Shown here: one piece after another, positions 23,127 through 32,602 of the stretch
How positions within the stretch are numbered: position 1 is the first letter of the stretch
Layout: each line of letters starts with the position of its first letter
Origin: Pseudomonas umsongensis
GTDB taxonomy: Bacteria > Pseudomonadota > Gammaproteobacteria > Pseudomonadales > Pseudomonadaceae
Reading direction: 5' to 3'
Assembly (NCBI RefSeq): GCF_002236105.1
Contig: NZ_NIWU01000003.1
Coordinates: 126,501 to 190,500, forward strand
Length of the DNA: 64,000 bases
Program-made: the position numbers and the translations under genes
The notes under the pieces: model-generated
Seen by the model: only the letters and a program-made list of their open reading frames with translations
Databases searched by the model: none
Told to the model about the DNA's origin: nothing

Positions 23127-25091
23127 ATGCAAGTCGATCTCGAAGAGGGTGGTGATGGAGCGCAGGTAGCCGGGCTGCCGCGTTTTCAGCAGGCAGTTTT
23201 TCAGGGGCGACGATTGCGCCTGCTCGCCATCGGTCTCGGCGCGCTCGCGGCAATGGGCCTGGTGCTGGGTTTTTTTGTCGGGATGTTTGCTCCGCAATCC
23301 CTTTGGCCTGCGCTGTTGTTCAATCAGAGCGCCGCATTGCTGGTGCTGGTCGCCGGCTTGCAATCGGCCTGGTGGGTCACGCAATGGCGTGCGCAGGCGA
23401 TGAATCCCTTGGAGTCGGTGGTCGATTCTGATGAAGCTGAAGTCCCGGCAGGCTGGTATGAGCGACTGCTTGAGAGAATCAGTCAGCACTGCCTGAAGCT
23501 ACTCAGGCAAATCGGAGCCCCGACACTGTGGCTGGCCGGTTGGGCGCTGCTGGCGTTGTTGTGCGTCGAACAGGCATGGACCCTTGCTTTGCCTTCCGCA
23601 GCGCTGGGCATGTCGGCCACTGTCAGCGCGACCCTGGGGTTGTTGTTGGCCTTTGGTCTGTTGGTTCTCGAGCGTCAGCTTGCTCAGGAAAATACTGCTC
23701 AATGGCCCGAGGCAGGCGCCTTGGCGCAGCTGACCCGCGTGGCGATCATCAGCCTGATTCTTGGAGCGTTTTGCCTGCTGTTCGGCAGTGAGACTTCGGT
23801 TTGGCCGGTGCGTCTGGCGGTACTGATCGGCCTGCTGCCAGGCTTCGTTGCCTTCGAATTACTGCTGCGTGCCGTGCTGTCATTGTTCAGCCCGCGTCGC
23901 GAACAACTTGAACCTGCATTGCTGGCGAGTAGTTTTGTCGCCGACATGTTGCGCTGGCCGCCACGGCCATTGCAGGCGTTACAGCAAGAATTGCACAACC
24001 GCTTCGGCATCGACCTGCGGCAAATTTGGGCCTTCACTTACATGCGCCGGGCATTGTTGCCGGTGCTGGGGGTAGTAGGCATCGTCGGTTGGGTGCTGAC
24101 CGGTGTTCACGAAATTCCGCTGCAAGGGCGGGGGATCTACGAGCGATTCGGTAAACCGGTGACGGTGTTTGGGCCTGGTCTGCATGCGGGTTTACCGTGG
24201 CCATTGGGGAGGGTGCTAAGTGTCGAAAATGGCGTGGTTCACGAATTGGCCACCAGTGTCGGCGAAACATCGGCCCCCGTGCAGGCAGACCCCGCCGAAG
24301 GCCCGGCGCCGATAACCGCCAACCGGTTGTGGGACGCCAGCCATGTGAATGACAAATCCCAGGTGATTGCCAGTAGCCGCGCAGACAAGCAGAGCTTTCA
24401 GATCGTCAACATGGACGTGCGTTTTGTTTATCGCATTGGTTTGAGCGATCAGGCGGCATTGGCTGCAACCTATAACAATGCGGATGTGCCGACGTTGATC
24501 CGCAGCACCGCGAGCCGAGTTCTGGTTCACGACTTCGCGTCTCGCACCCTTGACGGTTTGCTCGGTGAGGACCGGGTAGGGCTTGCCGAGGAAATCGGCC
24601 GGGCCGTGCAGGCCGACCTGCAGAAACTCGACAGCGGCGTGGAAATTCTCGCTACGGTCGTTGAAGCGATCCATCCCCCGGCAGGGGCTGCCAATGCTTA
24701 TCACGGGGTGCAAGCCGCACAGATCGGCGCGCAGGCGTTGATTGCCCGTGAACGCGGAGCCGCCGCCGAAGCCACCAACCAGGCGCAGTTGCAGGCGAGC
24801 ATTGCCCGGGATCAGGCAACGGCTACCGCCCATGAAATCAACGCGACGGCCAAGGCTGGCGAGCTGAAATTCAGCGCCGAGAAAAAGGCTTACGCCAATG
24901 CCGGCCAGGCCTTTGTGCTGGAGCAATACCTCGGTCAACTTTCCCAGGGCCTGGCCAGCGCCAGCTTGCTGGTTCTCGATCATCGTCTGGGCGGCAGCAG
25001 CAATGCTCCGACCATCGATCTGCGTACATTCACGTTGCCGGCTGACCCTGCGTCGTCGCGTAAAACTGCTCAGCCAGGAGTCGCCAATTGA
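23127..25091 (+). CDS. Polytopic SPFH (HflK-like) membrane protein
   Basis: This 654-residue protein has about seven hydrophobic segments in its first 330 residues and a band-7/SPFH domain afterwards (GRGIYERFGKPVTVFGPGLHAG), ending in an Ala/Glu-rich coiled-coil region (IARERGAAAEATNQAQLQAS). Standard HflK is about 400 residues with one membrane span, so this is an enlarged relative. SPFH proteins form large ring or cage assemblies in membranes; HflKC surrounds FtsH. GGAG precedes the ATG. It is the first gene of a four-gene operon and ends inside the start codon of the next gene. Confidence 0.85.
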   Translation: MQVDLEEGGDGAQVAGLPRFQQAVFQGRRLRLLAIGLGALAAMGLVLGFFVGMFAPQSLWPALLFNQSAALLVLVAGLQSAWWVTQWRAQAMNPLESVVDSDEAEVPAGWYERLLERISQHCLKLLRQIGAPTLWLAGWALLALLCVEQAWTLALPSAALGMSATVSATLGLLLAFGLLVLERQLAQENTAQWPEAGALAQLTRVAIISLILGAFCLLFGSETSVWPVRLAVLIGLLPGFVAFELLLRAVLSLFSPRREQLEPALLASSFVADMLRWPPRPLQALQQELHNRFGIDLRQIWAFTYMRRALLPVLGVVGIVGWVLTGVHEIPLQGRGIYERFGKPVTVFGPGLHAGLPWPLGRVLSVENGVVHELATSVGETSAPVQADPAEGPAPITANRLWDASHVNDKSQVIASSRADKQSFQIVNMDVRFVYRIGLSDQAALAATYNNADVPTLIRSTASRVLVHDFASRTLDGLLGEDRVGLAEEIGRAVQADLQKLDSGVEILATVVEAIHPPAGAANAYHGVQAAQIGAQALIARERGAAAEATNQAQLQASIARDQATATAHEINATAKAGELKFSAEKKAYANAGQAFVLEQYLGQLSQGLASASLLVLDHRLGGSSNAPTIDLRTFTLPADPASSRKTAQPGVAN

Positions 25092-26122
25092 GCCAGCTAC
25101 ATACCCACGATCATGCCAACCACAGTGGCCACGATCACAGCCATGGCGGCCATCACCACGGCCATCACCATCATGGTGATCCGCAAGAAGCCGGCCCGTT
25201 CCCCTGGCGACGCATGGGCTGGGCGGCGTTGTTGGTGGCGTTTGCCGTGGCGGCAGCAAGCCTGGTGCAAGTGCGTTCAGGCGAAGCCACGGTCATCACA
25301 CGTTTTGGCAATCCATCGCGGGTGCTGGTAGAACCCGGGCTAGGCTGGCGCTGGCCGGCACCCTTCGAAGCAGCGATCCCGGTGGATCTGCGACTGCGCA
25401 CCACGTCCAGCGGTCTGCAGGATGTGGGCACGCGGGACGGCTTGCGCATTATCGTTCAGGCTTACGTTGCCTGGCAGGTGCAGGGTGATCCGGACAACGT
25501 GCAGCGCTTTATGCGCGCTGTGCAAAACCAGCCGGACGAAGCGGCACGGCAGATTCGCACCTTCGTCGGCTCCGCGCTGGAAACCACGGCCAGTAGTTTC
25601 GATTTGGCCAACCTGGTGAACACCGATGCCAATCAGGTGCACATCGCCGATTTCGAAGCACAGTTGCGCAAGCAAATCGATCAGCAGTTGCTGAACACCT
25701 ATGGCGTGCGAGTGCTACAAGTTGGCATCGAGCGCCTGACCTTACCGTCGGTCACGCTCACTGCGACGGTCGATCGCATGCGCGCCGAGCGTGAAACAAT
25801 CGCTACTGAACGCACCGCCATTGGCAAGCGCGAAGCGGCGCAAATTCGCTCCGCGGCGGAACGCGATGCACGAATCGTCCAGGCCGATGCCACGGTGAAA
25901 GCGGCGGACATTGAGGCGCAATCCAGGGTCGAAGCCGCGCAGATTTACGCGCGTGCCTACGCTGGTTCACCGCAGCTTTACAATTTGCTGCGCTCACTCG
26001 ATACCTTGGGCACGGTGATTACCCCGGGCACAAAACTGATTCTGCGTACCGATGCCGCGCCTTTCCGGGCATTGGTTGATGGTCCGCCGACGCTTGAAAA
26101 TAAACCCGGGTCGCAGCCATGA
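25088..26122 (+). CDS. SPFH (HflK/HflC-like) protein with His-rich N-terminus
   Basis: This 344-residue protein begins at a TTG that overlaps the stop of the preceding gene (TTGA); no in-frame ATG is available before the His-rich part. Residues 5-31 contain about 15 histidines (HTHDHANHSGHDHSHGG and on), a probable metal-binding tail. One membrane span (about 43-62) is followed by an SPFH domain (EATVITRFGNPSRVLVEPGL; IERLTLPSVTLTATVDRMRA) and an Ala/Arg-rich coiled coil. The His tail and the ATPase gene downstream suggest a role in metal handling. Confidence 0.83.
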   Translation: MSQLHTHDHANHSGHDHSHGGHHHGHHHHGDPQEAGPFPWRRMGWAALLVAFAVAAASLVQVRSGEATVITRFGNPSRVLVEPGLGWRWPAPFEAAIPVDLRLRTTSSGLQDVGTRDGLRIIVQAYVAWQVQGDPDNVQRFMRAVQNQPDEAARQIRTFVGSALETTASSFDLANLVNTDANQVHIADFEAQLRKQIDQQLLNTYGVRVLQVGIERLTLPSVTLTATVDRMRAERETIATERTAIGKREAAQIRSAAERDARIVQADATVKAADIEAQSRVEAAQIYARAYAGSPQLYNLLRSLDTLGTVITPGTKLILRTDAAPFRALVDGPPTLENKPGSQP

Positions 26123-27177
26123 ATTTGGTTCCACGTGGAACAAATGAGTTGAGTAGCCCGTGGATTCAGGCCGGACGCGTGGCGTTTTTCGCTCTGTATG
26201 CCGTGACGGTGTTGGCCGCTTTGGCTTGGGCGTTCTCCAATGTGCGACAAATCGACCCGCAAAATCGTGCGGTGGTTTTGCACTTCGGCGCTCTTGATCG
26301 CGTCCAGAATGCCGGTTTGCTATTGGCCTGGCCGCGACCGTTTGAACAGGTGATTTTGCTGCCAGCGGCGGATAGGGTCATCGAGCGTCGAGTGGAGAAC
26401 CTGCTGCGAACTGACGCCGCATTGCAGGCCGATCGCGCCGCCAGTTTTGCAACGCCGATCAGTGATGCGCTGGCAGGTTCCGGTTATTTGCTGACGGGGG
26501 ATGCCGGTGTGGTGCAACTGGATGTGCGGGTGTTCTACAAGGTCACAGATCCGTATGCCTTCGTGCTTCAAGGCGAGCATGTGCTTGCGGCCTTGGATCG
26601 TCTGGTGACCCGTAGCGCATTGGCACTCACGGCTGCACGAGACCTGGACACAATTCTGGTCGCACGGCCGGAGTTGATCGGCGCTGATAATCAGGCGGCA
26701 GAAAGGCGCGAGCGTCTACGGGGTGATCTGGTGCAAGGCATCAATCAGCGTCTGGCGCAATTGGCCGCGACAGGGCAGGGGCTGGGGATCGAAGTGGCGC
26801 GGGTTGACGTGCAGTCGAGCCTGCCGGCGCCTGCGATCAACGCCTTCAACGCCGTACTGACCGCCAGCCAACAAGCCGACAAGGACGTGGCCAACGCGCG
26901 CACTGAAGCAGAGAAGCTGACCCAGGCCGCCAATGAACAAGCCGACCGTACGCTACAAGTCGCACACGCTCAGGCGAGTGAACGGCTGGCGAAAGCCTCG
27001 GCTGATACCGCCACGGTGATCAGTCTGGCCAATGCGCAACAACAGGCCGCCGATCCGCAAATGTTGCTGCGAATCTACCGCGAGCGGATGCCGAAAATTC
27101 TTGGCCAGGCCGGCTCAGTCATTACGGTCGATCCGCAAGACGATTCCCGCCTGATCATTCAGGGAGCTGCACAATGA
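26119..27177 (+). CDS. Third SPFH (HflC/HflK-like) membrane protein
   Basis: This 352-residue protein has one N-terminal span (VAFFALYAVTVLAALAWAFS), an SPFH domain (QIDPQNRAVVLHFGALDRVQ; PRPFEQVILLPAADRVIERR) and a C-terminal coiled coil with many Ala/Gln/Lys (KDVANARTEAEKLTQAANEQ). It overlaps both neighbours by four bases (ATGA). With the two upstream SPFH proteins it probably forms a hetero-oligomeric ring. Similarity to true HflC is partial and no link to FtsH is seen in the neighbourhood. Confidence 0.83.
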   Translation: MNLVPRGTNELSSPWIQAGRVAFFALYAVTVLAALAWAFSNVRQIDPQNRAVVLHFGALDRVQNAGLLLAWPRPFEQVILLPAADRVIERRVENLLRTDAALQADRAASFATPISDALAGSGYLLTGDAGVVQLDVRVFYKVTDPYAFVLQGEHVLAALDRLVTRSALALTAARDLDTILVARPELIGADNQAAERRERLRGDLVQGINQRLAQLAATGQGLGIEVARVDVQSSLPAPAINAFNAVLTASQQADKDVANARTEAEKLTQAANEQADRTLQVAHAQASERLAKASADTATVISLANAQQQAADPQMLLRIYRERMPKILGQAGSVITVDPQDDSRLIIQGAAQ

Positions 27178-29087
27178 CCGCTCAAACTGCCGCCGCACCG
27201 AGCATGTTGTCCTCGGCCGAACAACGCAGCGCTGCTCGCCAACTGACTTTGGCCATGCTTGCACTCGGCTTGCTCGCGTTGGGCCTTGTATGGCGCTGGT
27301 TGTCCCCGGAGCAAAGTGGGGTCAGCCAATTGTTGCTGGGTTTTGCTTCTGTACTGGTGGCCGTGCCAGTGATGCGTTCAGCCTGGTACAGCTTGCGGTA
27401 TCCGAGCCTGCAGGGCATCACCGATCAACTCATCGCCCTGGCGATGCTTGGCGCATGGGCGACAGGCGATCTGCTGACGGCTGCATTGCTGCCGATCATC
27501 ATGATCTTCGGCCATGTGCTGGAAGAGCGCAGCGTGATCGGCTCGCAGGAAGCCATTCACGCCCTCGGCAAACTGACCCGCAGCCACGCGCATAAGGTTC
27601 AGGCCGACGGCTCCATCGTCGAAGTCGACAATGGCACGCTCAGGGCCGGCGATCTGGTGGAAGTCCGTGCCGGTGGTCGGGTGCCGGCGGATGGCCAGGT
27701 GTTGTCCGGCCAGGCGAGTCTGGACACCGCATCCATTACCGGCGAGTCGGTGCCGATGGAGGCGGGTGTCGGAATGGCGGTGTTCGGTGGCGCGATCAAT
27801 CTCGATGGCCTGTTGCGCATTGAAGTGACACGGACCGGCGACGAATCGACCCTCGGCAAAGTGATCGCGCTGATGCAAAACGCCGAGCGATCGAAGCCAC
27901 CAATCACCCGGTTACTGGAGCGATACGCCGGGAGCTACCTGGTGCTGGTGTTGTTGCTGGCCGCAGTCACCTGGTTCATCACCAACGATGCCCAGGCCAT
28001 GCTCGCGGTGCTGGTCGCTGCTTGCCCTTGTGCGCTGGTACTGTCGGCACCCGCTACGGCGATTGCCGGGGTAGCAGTAGCCGCTCGGCACGGCATTCTG
28101 ATTCGCAGCTCGGCGTTTCTCGAAGAGCTGGCAGACCTGACATCGCTGGTGGTCGACAAGACCGGAACCCTCACCTTCGGCACCTTGCGCCTGCAATCCA
28201 TCGAGAGCTCGCTAGCGGATCGCAACCCCGTCTTGAGGCTCGCCGCCAGCCTCGGTTCCGCCAGCAGTCACCCGGTCAGCCGGGCGCTCGCCGGGCTCGT
28301 CCCACCAGAGCATTTTCAGTTGCTGTCGGACATTCGCGAGCGTCAGGGTCTGGGCGTGGTGGCCATGACAGAGCAGGGCGAGGCTGCGCTTGGGCGGCCG
28401 GAGTTGTTCGCCCAATTGGGTATAGCTACCCCAAATGTTCCCGACCACGATGGCCCCATTGCCGGGCTGGCACTCAACGGTGAGTTTCTCGCTTGGCTGT
28501 TGTTGGCCGACAGTGTTAAACCGGAAGCGAAGGTTGCCTTGAGTGAGCTGAAGGACCTTGGATTGGGCCGACAGCTTTTACTCACCGGCGACCGGTACAG
28601 CGTCGCTCACACACTCGCTCGGGATGTCGGCATCAGTGAGGTTGAGGCGCAGGCCTTGCCCGAGGACAAATTGAATCGCGTGTTGAAAGAAATCGGTAAC
28701 GGCTTTCGGCCTATGGTGGTCGGCGATGGCATCAACGATTCCCTGGCGCTCAAGGCTGGCGTTGTCGGTGTGGCAATGGGTGCAGGCGGGGCGGATATCG
28801 CGCTGGCTTCAGCGGATATCGTGTTGATCGGTAGCGACCTGCGGCGCCTTGGCACCTGCGTGCGCTTGAGTCGGCAATGCCGTCAGACTTTGCAAGTCAA
28901 CGTGATTATCGGTTTGGGCTGGACTTTGGCGATCGTTGCTTTCGCGGCGTTCGGCTGGCTCGGGGCAGCAGGGGCGATGATCGCTGCGTTGCTGCATAAC
29001 CTCAGTACGTTGCTGGTGTTGGGCAATGCTGGGCGTTTGTTGCGATTTCAGGAGCCGCTGTTCAAGCTCAATGAAGAGCGGTTTTAA
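27174..29087 (+). CDS. P1B-type (heavy-metal) P-type ATPase
   Basis: This 637-residue ATPase has the actuator motif TGES (189-192), the intramembrane metal site CPC (284-286), the phosphorylation site DKTGTLT at Asp328, the P1B-specific HP dipeptide (SSHPVSRAL) and the hinge GDGIND. No N-terminal HMA metal-binding domain is present. The last membrane segment reads HNLSTLLVLGNAGRLL rather than the Asp-containing zinc type, so the metal cannot be named from sequence. It overlaps the third SPFH gene by four bases. The His-rich tail of an upstream SPFH partner may deliver or sense metal. Confidence 0.92.
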   Translation: MTAQTAAAPSMLSSAEQRSAARQLTLAMLALGLLALGLVWRWLSPEQSGVSQLLLGFASVLVAVPVMRSAWYSLRYPSLQGITDQLIALAMLGAWATGDLLTAALLPIIMIFGHVLEERSVIGSQEAIHALGKLTRSHAHKVQADGSIVEVDNGTLRAGDLVEVRAGGRVPADGQVLSGQASLDTASITGESVPMEAGVGMAVFGGAINLDGLLRIEVTRTGDESTLGKVIALMQNAERSKPPITRLLERYAGSYLVLVLLLAAVTWFITNDAQAMLAVLVAACPCALVLSAPATAIAGVAVAARHGILIRSSAFLEELADLTSLVVDKTGTLTFGTLRLQSIESSLADRNPVLRLAASLGSASSHPVSRALAGLVPPEHFQLLSDIRERQGLGVVAMTEQGEAALGRPELFAQLGIATPNVPDHDGPIAGLALNGEFLAWLLLADSVKPEAKVALSELKDLGLGRQLLLTGDRYSVAHTLARDVGISEVEAQALPEDKLNRVLKEIGNGFRPMVVGDGINDSLALKAGVVGVAMGAGGADIALASADIVLIGSDLRRLGTCVRLSRQCRQTLQVNVIIGLGWTLAIVAFAAFGWLGAAGAMIAALLHNLSTLLVLGNAGRLLRFQEPLFKLNEERF

Positions 29088-29255
29088 CAATACAGAACTG
29101 TGGGCCGGATTTGCAGTCATTTAGCTAAGAGCGGTCATTTCTGCGAATTCGCAACCGTTGTATATTCGTAGAGTGCCGCTATGAAATCGATAGCCAGTTG
29201 TTTTTCCAGGATGGTCTAACCTCTCAGCAGACGTCTGAAACAAGGGGGATTTTCC

Positions 29256-30443
29256 ATGCTCGCGCAACTTCCACCGGCCTTACAGAATCTGCAGTTACCG
29301 CTACGCCTGCGACTCTGGGACGGTCATGAATTCAATCTGGGGCCGACGCCCAGTGTCACAATTGTGGTCAAGGACCCACAAATGGTCACCCAGTTCACCC
29401 ACCCTAGCCTGGACGCGCTCGGGGCTGCGTTTGTCGAGGGCAAACTGGAACTCGAAGGTTCCATCAGCGATGTGATCCGCGTGTGCGATGAATGGAGTCA
29501 GGCGTTGCTGGATGAGGACGACGGCAATCAGCCGGTCCGCACCATGCATGACAAGGAGACTGACGCCAAGGCAATCTCCTACCATTACGACCTCTCGAAC
29601 GCCTTTTACCAACTGTGGCTCGACAGCGACATGGCGTATTCCTGCGCTTACTTCGAGACAGGCAGTGAATCCCTTGAACAGGCCCAACAGGCAAAATTCC
29701 GTCATCTGTGCCGCAAGTTGCGCCTGCAACCTGGCGAATATCTGCTGGATGTCGGCTGCGGCTGGGGTGGGCTGGCGCGGTACGCTGCCCGTGAGTTTGG
29801 TGCGAAGGTGTTCGGTATTACCCTCAGCAAGGAACAACTGGCCCTGGCCCGGGAGCGGGTAAAAGAGGAAGGGTTGGAGGACCTGATCGAGTTGCAGTTA
29901 CTCGACTACCGCGACCTGCCTCAAGACGGACGCTTCGACAAGGTGGTCAGTGTCGGTATGTTCGAACATGTCGGGCACGCGAACCTGGCCGAGTATTGCA
30001 AAACCTTGTTCGGCGCAGTGAAAGAGGGCGGGTTGGTGATGAACCACGGGATCACCGCCAAGCACACCGATGGGCGTCCTGTGGGACGCGGTGCGGGTGA
30101 GTTCATTGAGAAATACGTGTTCCCCAATGGAGAACTGCCGCACCTGTCGATGATCTCTGCCGAGATCAGTGAGGCAGGCCTGGAGATCGTCGATGTCGAG
30201 AGCCTGCGCCTGCATTACGCACGGACCCTGGATCACTGGAGCGAACGTCTGGAAGACAATCTGGAGGCCGCCTCGAAACTGGTGCCGGATCAAGCCCTGC
30301 GCATCTGGCGCCTGTACCTGGCCGGTTGTGCCTACGCGTTCGCCCGCGGCTGGATCAACCTGCACCAGATTCTCGCGGTGAAGGCCCACGCCGATGGCAG
30401 CCATGAGCTGCCCTGGACGCGAGACGATATCTACAATCCCTGA
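29256..30443 (+). CDS. cfa: Cyclopropane-fatty-acyl-phospholipid synthase
   Basis: This 395-residue enzyme adds a methylene group from SAM across cis double bonds of membrane phospholipid acyl chains. The N-terminal lipid-binding part is followed by the SAM site LLDVGCGWGGLARYAAREFG, the bicarbonate/active-site region (DMAYSCAYF) and YVFPNGELPHLS. Length and motifs are typical. It converges with cardiolipin synthase, giving a small membrane-lipid pair, though on separate transcripts. Confidence 0.95.
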   Translation: MLAQLPPALQNLQLPLRLRLWDGHEFNLGPTPSVTIVVKDPQMVTQFTHPSLDALGAAFVEGKLELEGSISDVIRVCDEWSQALLDEDDGNQPVRTMHDKETDAKAISYHYDLSNAFYQLWLDSDMAYSCAYFETGSESLEQAQQAKFRHLCRKLRLQPGEYLLDVGCGWGGLARYAAREFGAKVFGITLSKEQLALARERVKEEGLEDLIELQLLDYRDLPQDGRFDKVVSVGMFEHVGHANLAEYCKTLFGAVKEGGLVMNHGITAKHTDGRPVGRGAGEFIEKYVFPNGELPHLSMISAEISEAGLEIVDVESLRLHYARTLDHWSERLEDNLEAASKLVPDQALRIWRLYLAGCAYAFARGWINLHQILAVKAHADGSHELPWTRDDIYNP

Positions 30444-30446
30444 TCC

Positions 30447-31886
30447 CTAGAGAATGGGCGAAATAAGCCGGGCGACCCGCATGCCGATTTGCTGCAAGCG
30501 ACGGGTCTCCCGGCCTTCTTCCTTGGCGATTTCGTGAGCCTGGTCGAAGTCGTCGTTTAGCATTTGCTCCACTTGGGCAGCAAACGCTTTGTCGACCGTC
30601 AGTAGCATCACTTCGAAATTCAATCGAAACGATCGGTTGTCCATGTTGGCACTGCCAATGGCGCTGATTTCACTGTCGATCAACACCACTTTCTGATGCA
30701 GGAACCCGGGTTGGTAGCGGAACACCCGCACACCAGCGCGCACGGCTTCAAAGGCATAGAGGCTGGAAGCGGCGTAGACGATTCGGTGGTCGGGCCGCGA
30801 CGGCAGCAGGATTCGCACATCCACCCCGCGCAAGACCGCCAGGCGCAACGCTGCGAGTACCGCTTCATCGGGGATGAAATAAGGGCTGGTGATCCATACC
30901 CGTTCGGTCGATGCGTGAATCGCTTCGACGAAGAACAGTGAACAGGTTTCGTAGGCGTCCGCCGGGCCACTGGCGAGTACCTGGCACAGCACTCCGTCGT
31001 CCGGGTAAACCTGCGGCAGGATCAGCGGCGGTAATTCTCGAGCCGCCCAGAACCAGTCTTCGGCGAAGGACTCTTGCATGCAGGCCACCACCGGTCCCCG
31101 TACTTGCACATGGGTATCGCGCCACGGTGCCAGCGGTGGTTTCTCGCCCATGTATTCATCGCCAACGTTGTGGCCACCGACGAAGCCGAGCATGCCGTCG
31201 ACGACCACGATCTTGCGGTGGTTGCGAAAGTTGACCTGGAAACGGTTGAGCCAGCCGCTGCGGGTGGCGAAGGCTTTGACCTTGACGCCGCCATCGCGCA
31301 GTGACTGGACGTAACCGTGGGGCAGGGAGTGGCTGCCAATTCGGTCGTAGAGCAGGTAAATCGCCACGCCTTCGCTGGCTTTGTGCAGGAGCAAGTCATG
31401 CAGGCGACGGCCCAGCCGGTCATCGTGGATGATGAAGAACTGGACCAGTACGGCTTCCCTGGCCTGGTCGATGGCGTGGAAAATCGCTTCGAAGGTCGCC
31501 TGTCCATTCACTAGCAAGCACACTTCGTTGTTTGCCAGGCACGGCATGCGTCCCAGTTTCGGCATGGCCCTCAGCGACGCGTAGGCGCTGGATGCGCGAG
31601 CGGTGAGGGCTTCCTCCACCCATGGCCGCCAGTTCAGCTCGGAGACCGCCTTGCGCATCTCCTCGTTGGCTTGGCGCCGAGCCTTGATGTAGCCGTCGAA
31701 GGAGCTGCGGCCGAATACCAGGTAGGGGATGAGTGTCAGGTAAGGCATGAACAACAATGACAAGGCCCAGGCAATCGAGCCTTGCGCGGTGCGGACGGTC
31801 AACACGGCATGGATTGCTGCAATCAGGCCCAATGAGTGCAGCAGCGCGATGAAATAACCAAAGACATGGGGTCCAAAATAATCCAT
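30447..31886 (-). CDS. cls: Cardiolipin synthase A
   Basis: This enzyme of 479 residues makes cardiolipin from two phosphatidylglycerols. Two N-terminal membrane spans are followed by two phospholipase-D-type HKD motifs: FRNHRKIVVVDGMLGFVGG and FLHQKVVLIDSEISAIGSAN. The start MDYFGPHVFG matches Pseudomonas ClsA; a TTG three codons upstream is possible. It is convergent with cfa, with stop codons three bases apart. Confidence 0.95.
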   Translation of the reverse strand: MDYFGPHVFGYFIALLHSLGLIAAIHAVLTVRTAQGSIAWALSLLFMPYLTLIPYLVFGRSSFDGYIKARRQANEEMRKAVSELNWRPWVEEALTARASSAYASLRAMPKLGRMPCLANNEVCLLVNGQATFEAIFHAIDQAREAVLVQFFIIHDDRLGRRLHDLLLHKASEGVAIYLLYDRIGSHSLPHGYVQSLRDGGVKVKAFATRSGWLNRFQVNFRNHRKIVVVDGMLGFVGGHNVGDEYMGEKPPLAPWRDTHVQVRGPVVACMQESFAEDWFWAARELPPLILPQVYPDDGVLCQVLASGPADAYETCSLFFVEAIHASTERVWITSPYFIPDEAVLAALRLAVLRGVDVRILLPSRPDHRIVYAASSLYAFEAVRAGVRVFRYQPGFLHQKVVLIDSEISAIGSANMDNRSFRLNFEVMLLTVDKAFAAQVEQMLNDDFDQAHEIAKEEGRETRRLQQIGMRVARLISPIL

Positions 31887-32019
31887 GGGGGGCAACCTTG
31901 CTCCTGAAGATTCAATGCTTAACAGACCATGTTCCGTGCAGAATGTCGCTATTTAATTGGCCCATGAACCGAAGCCCGCTGGCGACGTCTAACGGCCACT
32001 ACTGATCAGGAGTTACTCG

Positions 32020-32541
32020 ATGAACGTTCGTCTGCTGGGTTTGGCCATGGCATTTGGTTTGGCACTTCCTGTGGCTGCTCAGGCGCAGATGCTTCAGCCA
32101 GGTTTGTGGGAATTGACTTCGAGCAACATGAAAGTCGATGACCAGAACCTGCCGGATCTGCAACTGATCCTGGGTCAAATACAAAGCCAGATGACTCCTG
32201 AACAGCGCGCGCAGCTGGAAAAACAGGGCATCACCATGGGTGGCAAAGGGATTCGGGCGTGCTTGACGCCAGAGCAGGTCAAGAGCGACAACATTCCGCT
32301 GACCGACCCACAATCGGGCTGCAAACAGGAAATCACCGAGCGCACCGGTAATCAGTGGAAGTTCCGTTTCAGCTGCCCGAAAGCACAGGGCGCGGGTGTA
32401 GCCACCTTCCTCAGTGATCGTGAGTTCACCACCAAGGTCAACGGTACGTTCAACGCCACCGGCATCCAGCAGAAGGGTAGCCTCGATACCCGCGCGGTCT
32501 GGTTGGGACAGGACTGCGGCACCGTAAAACCAAGAGCCTAA
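32020..32541 (+). CDS. DUF3617-family exported protein
   Basis: This 173-residue protein has a Sec signal peptide (MNVRLLGLAMAFGLALPVAA, cleavage near AQA) and the DUF3617 pattern: PGLWELTSSN at the start of the mature part, a Met/Gln-rich middle, and spaced Cys residues (RACLTPEQ, SGCKQEI, FSCPKA, DCG). GGAG precedes the start. It is a periplasmic protein of unknown function, probably disulfide-bonded. Confidence 0.88.
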   Translation: MNVRLLGLAMAFGLALPVAAQAQMLQPGLWELTSSNMKVDDQNLPDLQLILGQIQSQMTPEQRAQLEKQGITMGGKGIRACLTPEQVKSDNIPLTDPQSGCKQEITERTGNQWKFRFSCPKAQGAGVATFLSDREFTTKVNGTFNATGIQQKGSLDTRAVWLGQDCGTVKPRA

Positions 32542-32569
32542 ACCTCATCGGGGCGAGCCTTGCTTTTTT

Positions 32570-32593
32570 GTAGGAGCGAGGCTTGCCCGCGAA
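32570..32593 (+). repeat. Single REP unit
   Basis: The sequence GTAGGAGCGAGGCTTGCCCG and the following CGAA are a single unit of the GTGGGAGC-type REP family, lying between the DUF3617 gene and the convergent ThrRS-like gene. Confidence 0.75.
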
Positions 32594-32602
32594 GACGTCC
32601 GT

